From: Plebeiibacterium marinum
GTDB taxonomy: Bacteria > Bacteroidota > Bacteroidia > Bacteroidales > Marinilabiliaceae
DNA: 64,000 bases
Assembly (NCBI RefSeq): GCF_026013615.1
Contig: NZ_JAPDPI010000001.1
Location: 62,001 to 126,000 of the forward strand
Direction of reading: 5' to 3'
Position 1 is the stretch's first letter. Each line of letters begins with the position of its first letter. Positions 63,163-64,000 of this stretch are shown here, one piece after another. The translations under genes were made by a program, and so were the position numbers. Below the pieces are notes generated by a model. It was not told the origin of the DNA, made no database searches, and worked only from the letters and a program-made list of their open reading frames with translations.

Positions 63163-63488
63163 TCAATAAAGGACTTAATTCTTTTAAAATAAACTTGATA
63201 ACTTCAATTAAAGAAATTTTTCAAGAATTGACTTGCAAAATACGCGGTATCCTGTGAAAAAAAAAAGAGGATTTTGTTCATTAACGTAATAAATAACCAA
63301 TCTAAATAACTTAACAATTGTTAAAACTTACATCATTATGTTTTTGCATATTTATGCACTTTTACACACCTCCCAAAACACACACACACACCTGAAAACC
63401 TGAACATTACACACACCACCCAAAGCATTCCATTTTAAAACCAATATATACCTGCCCTTATACCCATATAATTTTGATTGATTATAAA
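63163..63488. other. 326-base gap upstream of the hydrogenase regulatory genes
   Basis: It contains a perfect 14-bp palindrome TTAACAATTGTTAA at 63311-63324, a second inverted repeat TGCATA-TT-TATGCA at 63345-63358, and a CA-rich tract around 63363-63420 (GT-rich in the direction of transcription). No convincing TAnnTTTG promoter box and no Rex-type (TTGTGAA/TTCACAA) site were found. Confidence 0.55.
63311..63324. promoter_or_regulatory. Perfect 14-bp palindrome, candidate operator
   Basis: TTAACAATTGTTAA equals its own reverse complement. It lies about 150 bases upstream of the first DRTGG start. It is not the Rex arrangement (there the half-sites are in the opposite order). The binding factor is unknown. 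Confidence 0.4.
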
Positions 63489-64000
63489 TTATACATATTC
63501 AATGGAGACTTCCTTTAAAAACTTTTCTTCGAGCAACCTGGCAATTCTTTTCACCACAGTACGACGTATTTCTAGTTCTACCGGAAGGTTTGGATCCTGA
63601 TGTGCAACATTAATCCTGGTACCATTAATGATATGAATCTTATCACTTTCCAAAAACATCTTAACAATTTGAAAAGCAGGCCCTTTACCCAAAACATCAT
63701 CTTTATAAAAGTTTTCGAGGATACGCACTACTTTCCCTAAGGTCAATATGCCTTCTGTTACCAGATCAACCCCTTCCATTTGGGCAGTCGGTGGTAAATC
63801 CGGATCCAGCATTTCCAGGCTGGCCGAAAACTTCAACCCCAACTCTCTGGCAACAATTTCGGCTGTGGTTCCTCCACTAACAATTTTCTTCCCACCAAAC
63901 CTTTGAACTTTAATCGAAAAATCTGCATCTTTTTCTTCTTCATATGGCGGACCAGTTACAAACAAAAGTTTCCGAGGTTCCCTGAAATAGATAATTCCGC
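63489..64000 (-). CDS. C-terminal part of a SpoIIE-like protein phosphatase (5' end outside window)
   Basis: Open to the window edge on the minus strand, so about 170 C-terminal residues are visible. They read GIIYFREPRKLLFVTGPPY, FGGKKIVSGGTTAEIVAREL and MEGVDLVTEGILTLGKVV, then SDKIHIINGTRINVAHQD. This resembles the C-terminus of the SpoIIE/PP2C-type phosphatases found with [FeFe]-hydrogenase gene sets in Firmicutes (recalled, not searched). The phosphatase active-site Asp residues would be upstream, outside view. It is probably transcribed with or just ahead of the regulatory genes, across a 326-base gap. Confidence 0.65.
   Translation of the reverse strand, partial: GIIYFREPRKLLFVTGPPYEEEKDADFSIKVQRFGGKKIVSGGTTAEIVARELGLKFSASLEMLDPDLPPTAQMEGVDLVTEGILTLGKVVRILENFYKDDVLGKGPAFQIVKMFLESDKIHIINGTRINVAHQDPNLPVELEIRRTVVKRIARLLEEKFLKEVSIEYV

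Noticed and set aside
63163-63488. Rex (NADH-responsive repressor) site upstream of the hydrogenase genes
   Set aside because: No TTGTGAA/TTCACAA or TTGTTAA-N4-TTAACAA arrangement; the palindrome TTAACAATTGTTAA has the half-sites in the reverse order.
1-64000. tRNA, rRNA, insertion sequences, prophage or integrative elements
   Set aside because: No cloverleaf-like sequence with CCA or typical arms, no transposase, integrase or phage-type frames, and no long inverted repeats flanking gene blocks were seen by reading; a dedicated scan was not possible.

Overview
The window looks like a chromosome segment of a Bacteroidota bacterium, most likely class Bacteroidia (a Marinilabiliales- or Bacteroidales-type fermentative anaerobe). 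Reasons: low GC; gene families typical of the phylum (GldB, DUF4837, DUF3108, DUF3857/transglutaminase pairs, DUF5063, TlpA-type thioredoxins with a DUF4369-like N-terminus, TGS-type nucleoside kinase); lipoproteins with SxxC-type lipoboxes; no consistent Shine-Dalgarno sequences; and repeated matches to the Bacteroidota -7 promoter box TAnnTTTG just upstream of start codons. No rRNA, tRNA, insertion sequence, prophage or CRISPR array was seen.

Layout. Bases 1-4.8 kb: the 3' end of a probable DUF4405-type protein, then three overlapping genes: a urea-transporter/M23-peptidase fusion, a TPR/beta-barrel protein and a TPR protein. 4.9-10.6 kb (minus strand): a 55-residue 2[4Fe-4S] ferredoxin, an M20 amidohydrolase, a CHAD protein, a DUF3108 protein, a thiamine-binding UPF0045 protein preceded by a heptamer repeat array, and an Ig-like lipoprotein. 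10.8-25.5 kb (plus): envelope and housekeeping genes (coiled-coil protein, two SLT-type lytic transglycosylases, DUF4837 lipoprotein, leucyl aminopeptidase, PdxA, UvrA, nucleoside kinase, sensor histidine kinase). 25.6-41.8 kb: lpdA, a DUF1573 protein, meaB, a thioredoxin lipoprotein, two DUF3857 proteins, a scramblase/LURP-like protein, a 5-formyl-THF cyclo-ligase overlapping gldB, a bile-acid:Na+ symporter-like carrier, porin-like barrels and nadE. 41.9-54.6 kb: a Crp/Fnr regulator, tex, a DEAD-box helicase, an rRNA methyltransferase, a 3'-5' exonuclease, a DUF5063 protein, recQ, an AraC-HTH/TPR membrane regulator and an alpha/beta hydrolase lipoprotein.

The most notable block is 54.7-64.0 kb, all on the minus strand. 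It encodes a multimeric NAD-linked [FeFe] hydrogenase (HydC, HydA, HydB and a small [2Fe-2S]-type protein). It is preceded by a tight set of regulatory genes: a SpoIIE-like phosphatase (cut by the window edge), two DRTGG proteins, two GHKL ATPases, a PHP-domain protein and a second [FeFe]-hydrogenase-like protein. That second protein keeps all four H-cluster cysteines but has lost the proton-relay residues of a catalytic enzyme. The arrangement suggests a redox- or H2-sensing signalling module controlling the bifurcating-type hydrogenase. Related gene sets are known in Firmicutes, but the signalling logic is, as far as I know, uncharacterised. The 2[4Fe-4S] ferredoxin at 4.9 kb is a plausible electron partner.

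Functional calls are from reading conserved motifs; no database search was run. Several gene starts were moved to an internal ATG where the longer frame began at a TTG or GTG lying in a promoter or ahead of a signal peptide.
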